DNA from: Bradyrhizobium sp. SZCCHNS1050
GTDB lineage: Bacteria; Pseudomonadota; Alphaproteobacteria; Rhizobiales; Xanthobacteraceae
Reading direction: 5' to 3'
Assembly: GCF_032484785.1 (NCBI RefSeq)
Contig: NZ_JAUETR010000002.1
Span: forward strand, 1,178,001 to 1,242,000
DNA length: 64,000 nt
In this document: positions 1 through 9,369 of the stretch, piece after piece
How the letters are laid out: each line of letters begins with the position of its first letter
Numbering within the stretch: position 1 is the first letter of the stretch
The notes under the pieces: generated by a model
What the model was told of the DNA's origin: nothing
The model's input: the letters and a program-made list of their open reading frames with translations, nothing else
Database searches by the model: none
Program-made: the position numbers and the translations under genes

Positions 1-417
1 TTCGTCCAGGTGCATCAGGAAATTGTCGCGGTCACGCTCGAGATTGTCGCGGATGAATTCGAGGTCGTAGCCGTCGGCCACGTAGCGGATTCCCTTGGCG
101 AGGAACGGCTCGTCGGTCTCGACCTTTTCCAGGCCGACCGGGCCCTGCTTGCGCGCGATCTCGGCAATGCGGGCGAGCTCGTCGACGAGTTCGCGGGCCG
201 ACAGGCGGCTCATGGTGAAAGCGTACTTCATTCCAAGCGGAACGCCGTGCAGCATGACGCCCAGCGGGAAGCGAATCATGGTGGCTGCGATCGAACCGCC
301 GAAGATGATGATTGCGGCGTGCTCGCTGACGAACATCTCGAGATCGCCGCCCAGCAGCATCATCGTCGCGATGACGATCACGCCAGCCACGAGCCCCGCA
401 CTCGTCATAATATCCAT
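1..417 (-). CDS. motA: Flagellar motor stator protein MotA (PomA type), N-terminal part
   Basis: The first 139 residues of a stator proton or sodium channel subunit; the gene runs off the left edge of the window. The protein opens with two hydrophobic segments (about residues 5-22 and 34-55) followed by a charged cytoplasmic region with ELVDELARIAEIARKQG and GLEKVETDEPFLAKGI, the usual MotA/PomA order. In the family it pairs with MotB in the inner membrane and turns ion flow into rotor torque. ATG at 417 is preceded by GTGGAG about 6 bases upstream. The conserved third and fourth membrane segments lie outside the window, so PomA versus MotA subtype rests on the N-terminus alone. Confidence 0.85.
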   Translation of the reverse strand, partial: MDIMTSAGLVAGVIVIATMMLLGGDLEMFVSEHAAIIIFGGSIAATMIRFPLGVMLHGVPLGMKYAFTMSRLSARELVDELARIAEIARKQGPVGLEKVETDEPFLAKGIRYVADGYDLEFIRDNLERDRDNFLMHLDE

Positions 418-580
418 GAGTCAACTCCACCCGCGTACGCAAACCACGACCCTGCCGGACCGACGCGGTGCTTCTGGACCGCATGTCACGAGACTAGATG
501 TCCGCCATTAAGGACGAGTTACTGAATTCGGTAGGCATAATGAAAGGTAAACAGCAGCGCCGCAGACCACGCCGACTCGC

Positions 581-943
581 TCAAGCGGCTGAGGATCCGG
601 ACTTGAGCAGGTTCGCCACGGCGAAGACGGCCGACTGATCGAATGATCGCTGCATCTTGTGGACCATCTCCAGCATCTGCGCCGGCTCCATCGTCGCCGA
701 TCCCACCTCGAGTTCGCGCGACAGGCGCGACAGCGCCGAGAAACCGAACGTCGCCGACGAGCTCTTGATCGAATGCGCCTCACGCCTCAGTTCGAGGCGA
801 TCCTCGAACTTGGCCGCAAGCGTGCCGAACTTTCCGGACGTATCGTCGAGGAACGTGCGCAGGACCTCCAGCGCATCCTCTTCGCCGAGCTCGGAGACCA
901 GGATCTGATAGACGGATTCGTCGAATTGCACCCAGTCGGTCAT
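581..943 (-). CDS. Hpt domain phosphotransfer protein
   Basis: A 120-residue stand-alone histidine phosphotransfer domain. The phosphoacceptor is probably His57 in [15 protein letters not shown], which matches the Hpt consensus HxxKG/SSS. The rest of the protein is helical, as expected for a four-helix Hpt bundle. Its ATG (943-941) overlaps the TGA (942-940) of the upstream hybrid kinase in an ATGA junction, so the two are probably translated together. The inferred role is to take phosphate from the receiver domain of that kinase and pass it to a response regulator that is not in this window. A longer reading from 1054 exists but lies inside the kinase gene; the overlap start is preferred. 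Confidence 0.88.
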   Translation of the reverse strand: MTDWVQFDESVYQILVSELGEEDALEVLRTFLDDTSGKFGTLAAKFEDRLELRREAHSIKSSSATFGFSALSRLSRELEVGSATMEPAQMLEMVHKMQRSFDQSAVFAVANLLKSGSSAA

Positions 944-3129
944 GCGACAAGCCTTTCCTTGTGTGTAGCAGCGGCCGCGCGAAGCAGAGCGGCATTCAGT
1001 CGATCGCGCGTGACCGGCTTGGTCACGAAGTCGTTCATGCCGGCGTCCGTGCAAGCCAGATGATCCTGGCTGGTGGCGTTGGCCGTCAGGGCAACAATGT
1101 AGATGTCCTGGGCGGGCGGCGGCAGCGAGCGGATCATCCGCGTCGCCGTCAGCCCGTCCATCTCGGGCATCATCATGTCCATCAGCACGAGATCGTAGGC
1201 CTGCCTCTGCACGGCCGCGATCGCCTGGGTTCCGTTCTCGACGATGTCGTAGCGGTGACCGAGCTTGTCCAGGAGCTTCTTGATGACGAACTGATTGGTC
1301 AGATTGTCCTCGGCAACGAGGATCTTCAGCGGCTCGAGGCTGCCCGGACGTTCCTCGGCGATCGTCTCACCGACCGGCACGATGGTCGCCTCGGGCGCGC
1401 TCACCTGCTCGACGTCCGGCTGCGTCTGGACCTGGATCGAGAAGGTGAAGGTGCTTCCCTCCCCCACCTTGCTCTGCACCGTGATGTCGCCGCCCATGCA
1501 GGTGACGAGGCGCTTGCAGATTGCGAGCCCCAGACCGGTGCCGCCAAAGCGGCGCGAGATGGAATTGTCGACCTGCGAGAACTGCTTGAACAGCCGGCTG
1601 ACGGCGTCTGCGGGAATGCCGACGCCGGTATCGGCGATCGAGAACACCAGCGTCAGGTGCGGCCCGGCAAGGTTCTCGGCACGGACATCGATATGGACGC
1701 CGCCCGATTCGGTGAATTTGAGCGCATTGCCGACCAGGTTGAACAGCACCTGGCGCAATCGCGCGGGATCGCCGACCACGTAGTTCGGCACTTCCGGCGC
1801 GATCGAGGTCGTCAGCTGCAGACCCTTTTCCTTGGCGCGGGACACCAGCAGCTCGGCGGTCGCCGTCACCGACCGGTGCAGGTCGAACTCGATGTGCTCG
1901 ATCTCCAGACGATCGGCATCGAGCTTGGAGAAATCGAGGACGTCGTTGAGCAGCTGCAACAGATAGTCGGCCGACTCGCGCAAGGTGGTCGCGATCTTGC
2001 GCTGCTCCGGCGCGAGGTCCGCCGACAGCAAGAGATCGGCAAGGCCGATGACGCCGTTCATCGGCGTGCGTATCTCATGGCTCATCATCGCCAGGAATTC
2101 GGAGCGCGCCCGCGTACCTGCCTCGGCGGCATCACGCGAGGCGGCAAGCCCCGCCTGATAGCGCGCAATCAGGATCGTGATGATGCCGATGACCACCGTC
2201 AGCAACGCTCCGACCAGCAGATCACGATCGCGGTTGAGCTTGAAGGCGCTGAAGATCTCCTCGGAGGCCTGACCGACGATGACCACCAGCGGCAGATCCT
2301 TGATGCGCTGGAACGAGTAGATGCGCGTGACGCCGTCGATCAGACTTTTGAAGGTGTAGAAGCCGCTGCTTCCGTGCTGAATGGCGCTCATCACCGGGCT
2401 GCCGGCGAGCGAGGATCCGACGCCCCCCGGACCGGCCGAGGCCCGTGCGCGCACGATGCCGTCGAGACCGAGCAGTGTGACATTGCCCTTCTTGCCGAGA
2501 TCGACCGAATTGTAGAAGCTCGACAGATATTCAGGGTCGAGCGAGACCACCACGACGCCGCCGAACGAACCGTCCGGCATGATGATGCGGCGGGTCAACT
2601 GGATCGACCATTTGTTGGAGACACGGCCGAAGATCGGCTTGCTGATGAAGAGAAAATCATCCTTGCCGTCGGCATGAACGCGGAAGTGCTCGCGGTCGCG
2701 CAGGTCGAGGCCCCGCATCTTCGGATCGATGTTGCTGGACAGCATGATGCCGTCCTTGCCGATCACGACGACCTGAAACGAGAAGTCGGACAGGAACTGG
2801 CTGTTCTTCGACCATAGCGACATGTCGAAGTTGTGCGGGTCCCTGGCATAGGAGTCGCGGACGTAGAGCAAGGTCTGATCTGCCGCGCGGATCGAGCGGA
2901 TGATCTGCTCCTCGAACGCGCGGGCCAGATTGGCGCCGTTCTTAAGCGCCGACTGCTCGGTGCGCGTATACTCTTCAGAGATGGTGTAGAAGATGCCGGC
3001 CCACACCAGGGCGATCGCCGAGAGGCCGATCGCGGCGCTGCCGAAATGTCCGATCAGCCGAACCATCTTGTCGACGGTCCGGTCGAGCCGCCCGAACAAC
3101 GGCCCGGATTTCGATATCAGCCTGCGCAT
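940..3129 (-). CDS. Hybrid sensor histidine kinase with Cache-like periplasmic sensor
   Basis: A 729-residue membrane kinase. Membrane segments lie near residues 30-50 and 303-324 and bracket a periplasmic region of about 250 residues with the look of a dCache domain ([34 protein letters not shown]). The HisKA phosphoacceptor is His351 in [15 protein letters not shown]. The ATPase domain has the N box (GNALKF, about 467), G1 (DTGVGIP, about 500) and G2 (GGTGLGLAI, about 529). A C-terminal receiver starts near 601 (LKILVAEDN) with phosphoacceptor Asp651 in [12 protein letters not shown] and Lys near 704 in VTKPV. Cache sensors usually bind small ligands, but the ligand here is unknown. It is coupled to the Hpt gene downstream. 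Confidence 0.93.
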   Translation of the reverse strand: MRRLISKSGPLFGRLDRTVDKMVRLIGHFGSAAIGLSAIALVWAGIFYTISEEYTRTEQSALKNGANLARAFEEQIIRSIRAADQTLLYVRDSYARDPHNFDMSLWSKNSQFLSDFSFQVVVIGKDGIMLSSNIDPKMRGLDLRDREHFRVHADGKDDFLFISKPIFGRVSNKWSIQLTRRIIMPDGSFGGVVVVSLDPEYLSSFYNSVDLGKKGNVTLLGLDGIVRARASAGPGGVGSSLAGSPVMSAIQHGSSGFYTFKSLIDGVTRIYSFQRIKDLPLVVIVGQASEEIFSAFKLNRDRDLLVGALLTVVIGIITILIARYQAGLAASRDAAEAGTRARSEFLAMMSHEIRTPMNGVIGLADLLLSADLAPEQRKIATTLRESADYLLQLLNDVLDFSKLDADRLEIEHIEFDLHRSVTATAELLVSRAKEKGLQLTTSIAPEVPNYVVGDPARLRQVLFNLVGNALKFTESGGVHIDVRAENLAGPHLTLVFSIADTGVGIPADAVSRLFKQFSQVDNSISRRFGGTGLGLAICKRLVTCMGGDITVQSKVGEGSTFTFSIQVQTQPDVEQVSAPEATIVPVGETIAEERPGSLEPLKILVAEDNLTNQFVIKKLLDKLGHRYDIVENGTQAIAAVQRQAYDLVLMDMMMPEMDGLTATRMIRSLPPPAQDIYIVALTANATSQDHLACTDAGMNDFVTKPVTRDRLNAALLRAAAATHKERLVA

Positions 3130-3418
3130 GTCCTTCGCCCTCGGGCGACATGCCTATCGGGACAGGCTAGCCATCAGGTAAAGCTTGATGGATAAAATCT
3201 TCTCAACGAGCGACGGCCGCTTAACCTTCGGCGAATTCCGGCCTGTTTGCGGGTAATTCGTCACCGTGTGCGATATTTTCGGCGGAGGGTCAGCCGCCAC
3301 CCCGTAGTCATCCGGATGCGGTTGCAGCGTCGCAGTTCGGCGAGCGCCCAGCGCAAGGCCGGCGGGCCGCACCGCCGCGCGGTACGGCTCGCCCATTGGG
3401 ACCGGAGTGAAGCGACGC

Positions 3419-4138
3419 TCAATGAATCTCCGCCGACCGCTTCAAGGCGGCCTTGAGCTTCTCGAGCGAGAAATCCGCAGACCGCGCGATCTCCAGGATC
3501 GGCGTTTCACGGCGCGCGCACAACTCGGCCGCCTCGGGAAGCCTCGCCGCGATGTCGGCGGGGATGACGATCGCACCATGGCGATCGGAGTGGATCAGGT
3601 CGTCCGAGCGCACGGTCATCCCGGCGACGCGGACCTCGCCGCCGAAGCTCTCGGCATGCACCCACGCATGCGACGGACCGATCGAGCCCGCCAGTGCCTG
3701 GAAGCCGGCAGCCCATTGCGGGATGTCGCGGATCGATCCATCGGTGATCACGCCGAGGCAGCCGAGCGCCTTGTGGACGTTGCTCTGTACCTCGCCCCAG
3801 AATGCGCCGTAGCCGATGTCGGGGCCGTCGATATCCTGGATCACGACGACGCGGGGACCATGACCGGTGCCGACATATTCGTAGTAGTCGGTGCGTCGCC
3901 TCGCCTGCTCCTCCGCCGGCAATCCCGATTTGACGACGGACCGGATCGTCGCCGTCCGCGCGTAGCCGACCATGGGCGGCAGATCGGGGAACGGACACAC
4001 CAGCGGCTTGGTCGTGTAGCCGATCAGGCGCCGCTCGGGCGCCACGATCTCCATCGCGTTGCAGATAGTCGGCGTATCGTAGCGCGCGAGCGCCTCGAGG
4101 ACGGAAGCAGCGAGGGGCGCGGCGGCAGTGCTTGTCAC
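3419..4138 (-). CDS. RraA family protein (possible 4-hydroxy-4-methyl-2-oxoglutarate aldolase)
   Basis: A 239-residue RraA/DlpA-fold protein. The key block is GCLGVITDGSIRDIP, where the DGxxRD Arg and Asp are the residues that in aldolase members bind substrate and a divalent metal. It also has the family's N-terminal DTPTICNAMEIV and C-terminal GAIVIPADIAARL. Family members are either HMG/oxaloacetate aldolases or RNase E inhibitors; without RraA-specific features I lean to a metal-dependent aldolase or decarboxylase of unknown substrate. The start chosen is GTG at 4138, with GGAGAA about 8 bases upstream. A longer reading to 4360 lacks family similarity. It lies 109 bases downstream of pssA on the same strand. 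Confidence 0.8.
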   Translation of the reverse strand: MTSTAAAPLAASVLEALARYDTPTICNAMEIVAPERRLIGYTTKPLVCPFPDLPPMVGYARTATIRSVVKSGLPAEEQARRRTDYYEYVGTGHGPRVVVIQDIDGPDIGYGAFWGEVQSNVHKALGCLGVITDGSIRDIPQWAAGFQALAGSIGPSHAWVHAESFGGEVRVAGMTVRSDDLIHSDRHGAIVIPADIAARLPEAAELCARRETPILEIARSADFSLEKLKAALKRSAEIH

Positions 4139-4247
4139 GGGCGTTTTCTCCGGATGATGCGGACGGCATTCGCGGCCGTCCTTGGCCATCCGGTATAACT
4201 GAGGCGCCCAAGCCGGCAAAGCGCGCGCCGGGTCTTGGGCCCTGCGC

Positions 4248-5138
4248 TCAGTGCAGCCGTTCCGGCGGCCGCTGCCCCTGCTCCACCGCTGGCGCGCCGG
4301 TCGGCGCAAAAGCCGTCGTGGATGAAGACGAGGCGTGCGACGCTGCAGCCGCGGCACCAAGGACCGCGGCGTGCCGCGCCGCCTGGTGCCGATACAGCCG
4401 CCAGCCGAACGGAAGGCTCAAGATGTAGAGGATCGATCCGGCCGACAGGATGTGCCAGGGATAGACCACCAGCAGCGCCACGAAGAACACCACCGAGGCG
4501 AACACCGGCAGCACGAGTTCGGGCGAGACACGCATCCGCGTGGTCTTGCCGGAGAACACCGGCAGCCGCGACACCATCAGGAAGGCGATCAGCAGGGTGT
4601 AGAACGCCGTCACCAGCGCCGGCGGCCTCGGCAGGTCCAGGAACGCCAGATAGACGGGCAGCAGCACGGTGATGGCGCCGAGCGGTGCCGGCACGCCGGT
4701 GAAGAAATTGGCGGCGAAGGGCGGCTTGTTGGGATCGTCGATGCTGGCATTGAAGCGCGCCAGCCGCAGGCCGCCGCTGATGGCGTACATCATGGCGGCG
4801 ATCCAGCCGCCGTCGCGCAGCTCATGGAGCTGCCAGAAATACAGGATCAGGCCCGGCGCCACGCCGAAATTGACGAAATCGGCCAGGCTGTCGAGCTCGG
4901 CGCCGAACTTCGACTGGCCCTTGATCATGCGGGCGATGCGGCCATCGATGCCGTCCAGGAAGGCGGCAAAGACGATGGCGCCGACCGCGAGCTCCATCCG
5001 TCCCTCGGTCGACAGCCGGATCGCGGTCAGGCCGGCGCAGATCGCCAGCAGGGTGATCATGTTCGGCACCAGCAGCCGCACCGGGATCGGGCGGAAACGG
5101 CGGCGGCGCAGTTCGGGAGAGTTCACGTCGAAGCTCAT
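4248..5138 (-). CDS. pssA: CDP-diacylglycerol--serine O-phosphatidyltransferase
   Basis: Makes phosphatidylserine from CDP-diacylglycerol and serine in the inner membrane, the first committed step to phosphatidylethanolamine. The CDP-alcohol phosphotransferase signature DGx2DGRxARx8Gx3Dx3D is complete (Asp62, Asp65, Asp83, Asp87 in the 296-residue reading). Several hydrophobic segments follow, including a paired block near 180-240, and the C-terminal tail is Ala/Ser-rich. The next gene upstream is psd, which uses its product. ATG at 5138 starts the protein; an in-frame GTG at 5183 has a better Shine-Dalgarno (AAGGGG), so the N-terminus may be 15 residues longer. Confidence 0.93.
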   Translation of the reverse strand: MSFDVNSPELRRRRFRPIPVRLLVPNMITLLAICAGLTAIRLSTEGRMELAVGAIVFAAFLDGIDGRIARMIKGQSKFGAELDSLADFVNFGVAPGLILYFWQLHELRDGGWIAAMMYAISGGLRLARFNASIDDPNKPPFAANFFTGVPAPLGAITVLLPVYLAFLDLPRPPALVTAFYTLLIAFLMVSRLPVFSGKTTRMRVSPELVLPVFASVVFFVALLVVYPWHILSAGSILYILSLPFGWRLYRHQAARHAAVLGAAAAASHASSSSTTAFAPTGAPAVEQGQRPPERLH

Positions 5139-5226
5139 GATCACACCACGTGTGGTTTGGGCCGGAACCTTGTGCCTGAACACAGCTCAAGGTCCCCTTA
5201 ATGGGTCACCAGCGGGCAGCGACGGT

Positions 5227-5925
5227 TCACTGGCTCCGGAACGTCAGGCCGGGCACGGGGACGTCGAAATCGGCCAGGATCGTCTCGCCGGCAATGGCCG
5301 TCTGCCCCTCCGAGACCAGAACCTCCGTGCCGTCGGGGAGATAGACGTCGAGCCGCGAGCCGAAGCGGATCAGGCCGAAGCGCTCGCCAGCCCCAATGGT
5401 CTGCCCCTCGCGCACGAACGACACGATCCGGCGCGCCACGAGGCCTGCGATCTGGACCACGCCGATGCGGCCATGCGGCGTCGAGATCGCGAGCGAGTTG
5501 CGCTCGTTGTCCTCGCTCGCCTTGTCGAGCTCGGCATTGATGAAGGCGCCCGGACGGTAGGCGATCTTCTCGATCCGGCCGGCCACCGGGCTGCGGTTCA
5601 CATGCACGTTGAACACGCTCATGAAGATCGAGACCCGCAGCAGCGGTCGGTCGCCGAGGCCGAGCTCGGCCGGCGGCAGGGCGCGCGTGATCATGGAGAT
5701 GCGCCCGTCGGCCGGCGCCACCACCAGCCCTTCCCGCTGCGGCGTGACCCGGATCGGGTCGCGGAAGAACAGCGCGCACCAGACGGTGAGCAGCGTGCCG
5801 ATCCAGCCGAGCGGGGTGAATATCCAGAACAGGATCAGGCTGACGAGGGCAAATCCCCCGATGAAAGGATAACCTTCCGGGTGGATCGGCGGGATCTGAG
5901 CGCGGATGGAATTGCTGATCGACAT
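5227..5925 (-). CDS. psd: Phosphatidylserine decarboxylase proenzyme
   Basis: A 232-residue pyruvoyl enzyme that decarboxylates phosphatidylserine to phosphatidylethanolamine at the inner membrane. It is the short (PSD-A) type found in rhizobia. Hydrophobic helices at about 18-55 anchor it. The self-cleavage site is Gly189-Ser190 in [14 protein letters not shown], where the Ser becomes the pyruvoyl group of the small alpha chain. [13 protein letters not shown] (101-113) is the conserved substrate-side block with the proton-relay His. It lies 88 bases upstream of pssA on the same strand and is probably cotranscribed with it, so both steps of the pathway are made together. Confidence 0.94.
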   Translation of the reverse strand: MSISNSIRAQIPPIHPEGYPFIGGFALVSLILFWIFTPLGWIGTLLTVWCALFFRDPIRVTPQREGLVVAPADGRISMITRALPPAELGLGDRPLLRVSIFMSVFNVHVNRSPVAGRIEKIAYRPGAFINAELDKASEDNERNSLAISTPHGRIGVVQIAGLVARRIVSFVREGQTIGAGERFGLIRFGSRLDVYLPDGTEVLVSEGQTAIAGETILADFDVPVPGLTFRSQ

Positions 5926-6054
5926 GGCCTGCTTCGTTGAGTGTTGTCGCTCTGACCTCAGAGCGGACCGCCGCCTTGACTAGGTCGATGGCCGGCGAAG
6001 GTCAAAATGAATCCTTAATGCATTCTTGAGTTCAGATCAGGGCGGTTCGCGGCA

Positions 6055-8028
6055 TCATTCGGCGGCACTCGCCACCTGTCCGGTCCGATCGGGCCCGGCC
6101 GCGTCCGGCTCGCTCCGATCCGGCGGATTGCGGTTCGGCGCCCCCGCATCGTCGCCGATCTGCGCCAGTTTTTCGCGCGCCTCCTCAGCCTCGCGCTGCC
6201 GGTTCCACATGCCGGCATACAGCCCGCCTTTGGCCAGCAGCTCGGCATGAGTGCCGCGCTCGGCAATTCGCCCCCGGTCGAGCACGATGATCTCGTCGGC
6301 CGCCACGATGGTCGAAAGCCGGTGCGCGATCACGAGCGAGGTACGATTGCGCGACACACCATCGAGCGCCTCCTGGATCTCGTGCTCGGTATGGCTGTCC
6401 AGCGCCGAGGTCGCCTCGTCCAGCACGAGGATCGGCGGCCCCTTCAGGATGGTGCGGGCAATCGCAACGCGCTGCTTCTCGCCACCGGAGAGCTTGAGGC
6501 CGCGCTCGCCCACCTGGGTCTCGTAGCCCTTCGGCGCCATCCGGATCAGACCGTCGATCTGGGCCAGCCTCGCTGCCTCCTCGACGGCGGCGTCGTCCGC
6601 ATCCCAGCGTCCGTAGCGGATGTTGTAGCGGATGGTGTCATTGAACAGCACGGTATCCTGCGGGACCATCCCGATCTGGGCGCGCAGCGACACCTGGGTA
6701 ACGTCGCGGATGTCCTGGCCGTCGATCAAGATGCGGCCGCCGGAGACGTCGTAGAGCCGAAACAGCAGCCGCGAGATGGTCGACTTGCCAGCACCGGACG
6801 GCCCCACGATCGCGACCGTCTTGCCCGCCGGCACCTCGAAGCTCAGCCCCTGCAGGATCGGCCGCTCCGGCTCATAGGCGAAGCGGACGTCGTCGAAGCG
6901 GACATTGCCAGAGGTGACCACCAAAGGCGTCGCTCCGGCCGCGTCTTTCACCTCGGCATCGCGCGTGAGCACGCCGAACATCTTCTCGATGTCGATGATC
7001 GCCTGCTTGATCTCGCGATAGACCATGCCCATGAAGTTCAGCGGCTGGTAGAGCTGGATCATCATGCTGTTGATCATGACGAAGTCGCCGACCGTGTTGC
7101 GTCCCTGACGCACGCCCTGGGCGCACATCAGCATAGCCACCGTCAGCCCGATCGTGAAGATCACGGCCTGCCCGGCGTTGAGCACCGCGAGCGAGGTATA
7201 GGTCTTCACGCTGGCCCGCTCGTAGCGCTCCATGGAACGGTCATAACGCTCGGCCTCGCGCGCCTCGGCGCCGAAATACTTCACTGTCTCGTAGTTGAGC
7301 AGCGAGTCGATGGCCTTGGTATTGGCATCCGTATCCGAGTCGTTCATGCGGCGCCGGATCTCGATGCGCCACTCGGTCGCAATGTAGGTGTAATAGAGAT
7401 AGGCCGCGACCATGGTGAGCGTGACCAGAACGTAGCGCCAGTCGAACTGCCACAGGAGCACCGCCGTCAGCAGCGAGACCTCGACGATGGTCGGGATCAG
7501 CTGCAGGATCACCATGCGCACGATGGTCTCGATCGCGTTGCGGCCGCGCTCGAGCACGCGGGTCAGGCCGCCGGTCTTGCGCTCGAGGTGAAAGCGCAGC
7601 GATAATTCATGCATGTGGACGAAGGTGATGGTCGCGAGCTTGCGCACGGCATGCATGGCGACGCGGGCAAAAATACCGTCGCGCCACTGCGTCAGCACCG
7701 CCATCAGCACCCGAATCCCGCCGTAGCTTGCCGTCATGACGATCGGCGAGGCCACCAGCCAGAACGCCCAGTTATCGGGCGCGATCGGCGCGGTGTTGGC
7801 GCCGGTCAACGCGTCGATCGCCCATTTGAAGGTGAAGGGCAGGACCAGCGTCGCGACCTTGGCCACGATCAGCAGCACCACCGACCATAGCACGCGCATC
7901 TTCAGGTCGGCGCGATCGCTCGGCCAGATGAAGGGCCACAAGTGGCGCAGCGTGCCGGCCAGCGTTCCCTGCTCGAGGGACGAAGGCTGGTTGGCGGCTG
8001 GTTCGGAGGAGGAATCGGGCGGCATCAA
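6055..8028 (-). CDS. ABC exporter, Atm1/HMT1 type (fused permease-ATPase)
   Basis: A 657-residue half-transporter. The membrane domain spans about 45-345 and includes DTDANTKAIDSLLNYETVKY, the coupling and glutathione-site region that marks the Atm1 (ABCB7) branch. The ATPase domain has Walker A GPSGAGKST (409-417), signature LSGGEKQR (about 514), Walker B ILVLDEATSALD (about 533) and the switch His near 569. Atm1 proteins export glutathione-linked sulfur or metal species and protect against heavy metals; the substrate here is inferred only from the family. The last 45 residues are polar and rich in Pro, Asp and Ala. Double ATG at 8028/8025 with a weak ribosome site. It lies upstream of psd-pssA on the same strand. 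Confidence 0.9.
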   Translation of the reverse strand: MMPPDSSSEPAANQPSSLEQGTLAGTLRHLWPFIWPSDRADLKMRVLWSVVLLIVAKVATLVLPFTFKWAIDALTGANTAPIAPDNWAFWLVASPIVMTASYGGIRVLMAVLTQWRDGIFARVAMHAVRKLATITFVHMHELSLRFHLERKTGGLTRVLERGRNAIETIVRMVILQLIPTIVEVSLLTAVLLWQFDWRYVLVTLTMVAAYLYYTYIATEWRIEIRRRMNDSDTDANTKAIDSLLNYETVKYFGAEAREAERYDRSMERYERASVKTYTSLAVLNAGQAVIFTIGLTVAMLMCAQGVRQGRNTVGDFVMINSMMIQLYQPLNFMGMVYREIKQAIIDIEKMFGVLTRDAEVKDAAGATPLVVTSGNVRFDDVRFAYEPERPILQGLSFEVPAGKTVAIVGPSGAGKSTISRLLFRLYDVSGGRILIDGQDIRDVTQVSLRAQIGMVPQDTVLFNDTIRYNIRYGRWDADDAAVEEAARLAQIDGLIRMAPKGYETQVGERGLKLSGGEKQRVAIARTILKGPPILVLDEATSALDSHTEHEIQEALDGVSRNRTSLVIAHRLSTIVAADEIIVLDRGRIAERGTHAELLAKGGLYAGMWNRQREAEEAREKLAQIGDDAGAPNRNPPDRSEPDAAGPDRTGQVASAAE

Positions 8029-8269
8029 ACGTTCTGGAGCAGCGAGTGTTTTGGCATGTTGTGATGCCGGGCGTTGCCTGCGTCATATAGAGTGTCCGGG
8101 CGCCGGATGCACCGGTACGTCGACGGAATCCGTTGCCGCGGCGCAGTATTTGCATACTTGTTTTCGGACAAATGGACCCATTCAGCCTGCATCATTCCGT
8201 GAAAGCCCGCGAATCCACGTCCTCCGCCCTCGTCTTGACGCCTTTCAACTGCAGTGTCACACCGCTCCA

Positions 8270-8872
8270 ATGACTGAAATCCGCACCGTTTGCGTCTATT
8301 GCGGCTCCGGCCCGGGGACGAATCCCAGCTTCATCGAATCGGCGAAAGCACTCGGCAAGGCGCTTGCCGAGAACGGCGTCAGGCTCGTCTATGGCGGCGG
8401 CTCCATCGGCATGATGGGCGCGGTTGCCAAGGCCGTGCTCGACCATGGCGGCGACGTCACCGGCATCATTCCGGACTTCCTGGTGAAGAAGGAAGTCATG
8501 ATGCCGCTCAAGGATCTCATCATCACGCCCGACATGCACGAGCGCAAACGGCTGATGTTCGAGCACTCCGACGCGTTCGTGGCGCTGCCCGGCGGCATCG
8601 GCACGCTCGAGGAGCTCGTCGAGCAGCTGACCTGGAAGCAGCTCGGACGCCACGCCAAGCCCGTGCTGATGGCCAATATCGACGGCTTCTGGGAGCCGCT
8701 GTTCGGGCTGCTCGCGCACATGCGCGAGACCGAGTTCATCCGCCCCGGTTTCCAGATCGAGCTGCTCAAGGCCGAACGCGTTGAGGACATCCTGCCGCGC
8801 CTGCGCGAGGCCGCCGCCCGCGTCGCCAAGGAAGATACCGAGATGGCGCCTGAGATCGCCAAACGGCTCTGA
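8270..8872 (+). CDS. LOG family protein (cytokinin-type nucleoside monophosphate phosphoribohydrolase)
   Basis: A 200-residue Rossmann-like protein. The signature PGGIGTLEE (107-115) and the upstream HERKRLMFEHSDAFVALP are the active-site blocks of LONELY GUY proteins, which release free bases from nucleoside 5'-monophosphates. In plant-associated bacteria such enzymes can make active cytokinins; in others the role is nucleotide salvage, and the sequence cannot decide. The N-terminal VCVYCGSGPG is the standard start of the family, so ATG at 8270 is chosen over earlier in-frame starts. It is divergent from the ABC exporter, with a 241-base shared intergenic region. Confidence 0.9.
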   Translation: MTEIRTVCVYCGSGPGTNPSFIESAKALGKALAENGVRLVYGGGSIGMMGAVAKAVLDHGGDVTGIIPDFLVKKEVMMPLKDLIITPDMHERKRLMFEHSDAFVALPGGIGTLEELVEQLTWKQLGRHAKPVLMANIDGFWEPLFGLLAHMRETEFIRPGFQIELLKAERVEDILPRLREAAARVAKEDTEMAPEIAKRL

Positions 8873-8876
8873 GCCC

Positions 8877-9254
8877 CTACTCGCTCGGGAATGTGACCGC
8901 CTCGATCCGGTTGCCATCGGGATCAAGCACAAAGGCCGCATAATAGCGCACGCGATCATGCGGTCGCAGTCCTGGCGCACCGTCGGAAACTCCGCCCGCC
9001 TCCAACGCTGCCGCGTGAAACGCATCGACCTCCGCCATGCTCCTGGCTCGCAGGCCCACATGAGAGCCGGTGTCGGCCGGCACGCGCGCCATGGCGGGGC
9101 GTAGATTGATCCAGAATTCCGGATAGGCCTTGCCGAAGCCGATGGTCGTGGGGCGCTCGATCAGCCGCGTCAGCCCGAGCGGCGCCAGCGCACGCTCATA
9201 GAACCGCGCGCTGCGGACGAGATCGCTGACACCGACGGAGACGTGGTCGATCAT
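8877..9254 (-). CDS. VOC (glyoxalase/dioxygenase fold) family protein
   Basis: A 125-residue single VOC module pair. The N-terminal IDHVSVGVSDLVRSARFYE and the C-terminal YYAAFVLDPDGNRIEAVTF are the usual beta-alpha-beta ends, with His4 and the late Glu in positions that bind metal in family members. GSHVGLRARSMAEVDAFH supplies the middle strand. Such proteins act as metal-dependent lyases, dioxygenases or resistance proteins; nothing here fixes the substrate. It ends 4 bases from the convergent LOG gene. It follows cimA on the same strand across a palindromic repeat. Confidence 0.87.
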   Translation of the reverse strand: MIDHVSVGVSDLVRSARFYERALAPLGLTRLIERPTTIGFGKAYPEFWINLRPAMARVPADTGSHVGLRARSMAEVDAFHAAALEAGGVSDGAPGLRPHDRVRYYAAFVLDPDGNRIEAVTFPSE

Positions 9255-9280
9255 GCGTTTGCTCCTGGCCTCTCCAGGTC

Positions 9281-9358
9281 AATGCGAGGAGCGAAGCGAC
9301 GAAGCAATCCAGAATCGCGCATTCAGCCCCGGATTGCTTCGCTTCGCTCGCAATGACG
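9281..9358. repeat. Palindromic repeat, family A, copy 1
   Basis: Two arms form a long imperfect hairpin: left AGCGAAGCGACGAAGCAATC and right GATTGCTTCGCTTCGCTCGC, closed by TGCGAG and a terminal CAATGACG. The same arms recur at 22727-22804 and 42808-42896. This copy sits between the end of cimA and the start of the VOC gene, so it would be transcribed if they share a message. It looks like the short REP-type palindromes common between genes in Bradyrhizobium. Confidence 0.85.
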
Positions 9359-9369
9359 GATGCATCATC

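Noticed and set aside
961..2817. A long open frame on the plus strand opposite the hybrid kinase
   Set aside because: It is rich in His, Asp, Arg and Gln, lacks any domain, and the opposite strand codes a clear kinase with all motifs. It is a mirror of codon bias in GC-rich DNA.
3130..3418. Possible small gene or RNA between the hybrid kinase and the RraA-like gene
   Set aside because: 289 bases without a supported frame, tRNA cloverleaf or terminator; nothing could be assigned.
8270..8872. LOG protein taken as lysine decarboxylase
   Set aside because: The PGGIGTLEE motif was once labelled lysine decarboxylase in databases; the motif belongs to LOG phosphoribohydrolases.
9281..9358. Repeat copies considered as a CRISPR array
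   Set aside because: Only single palindromes occur at distant sites, with no regular spacers and no cas genes.
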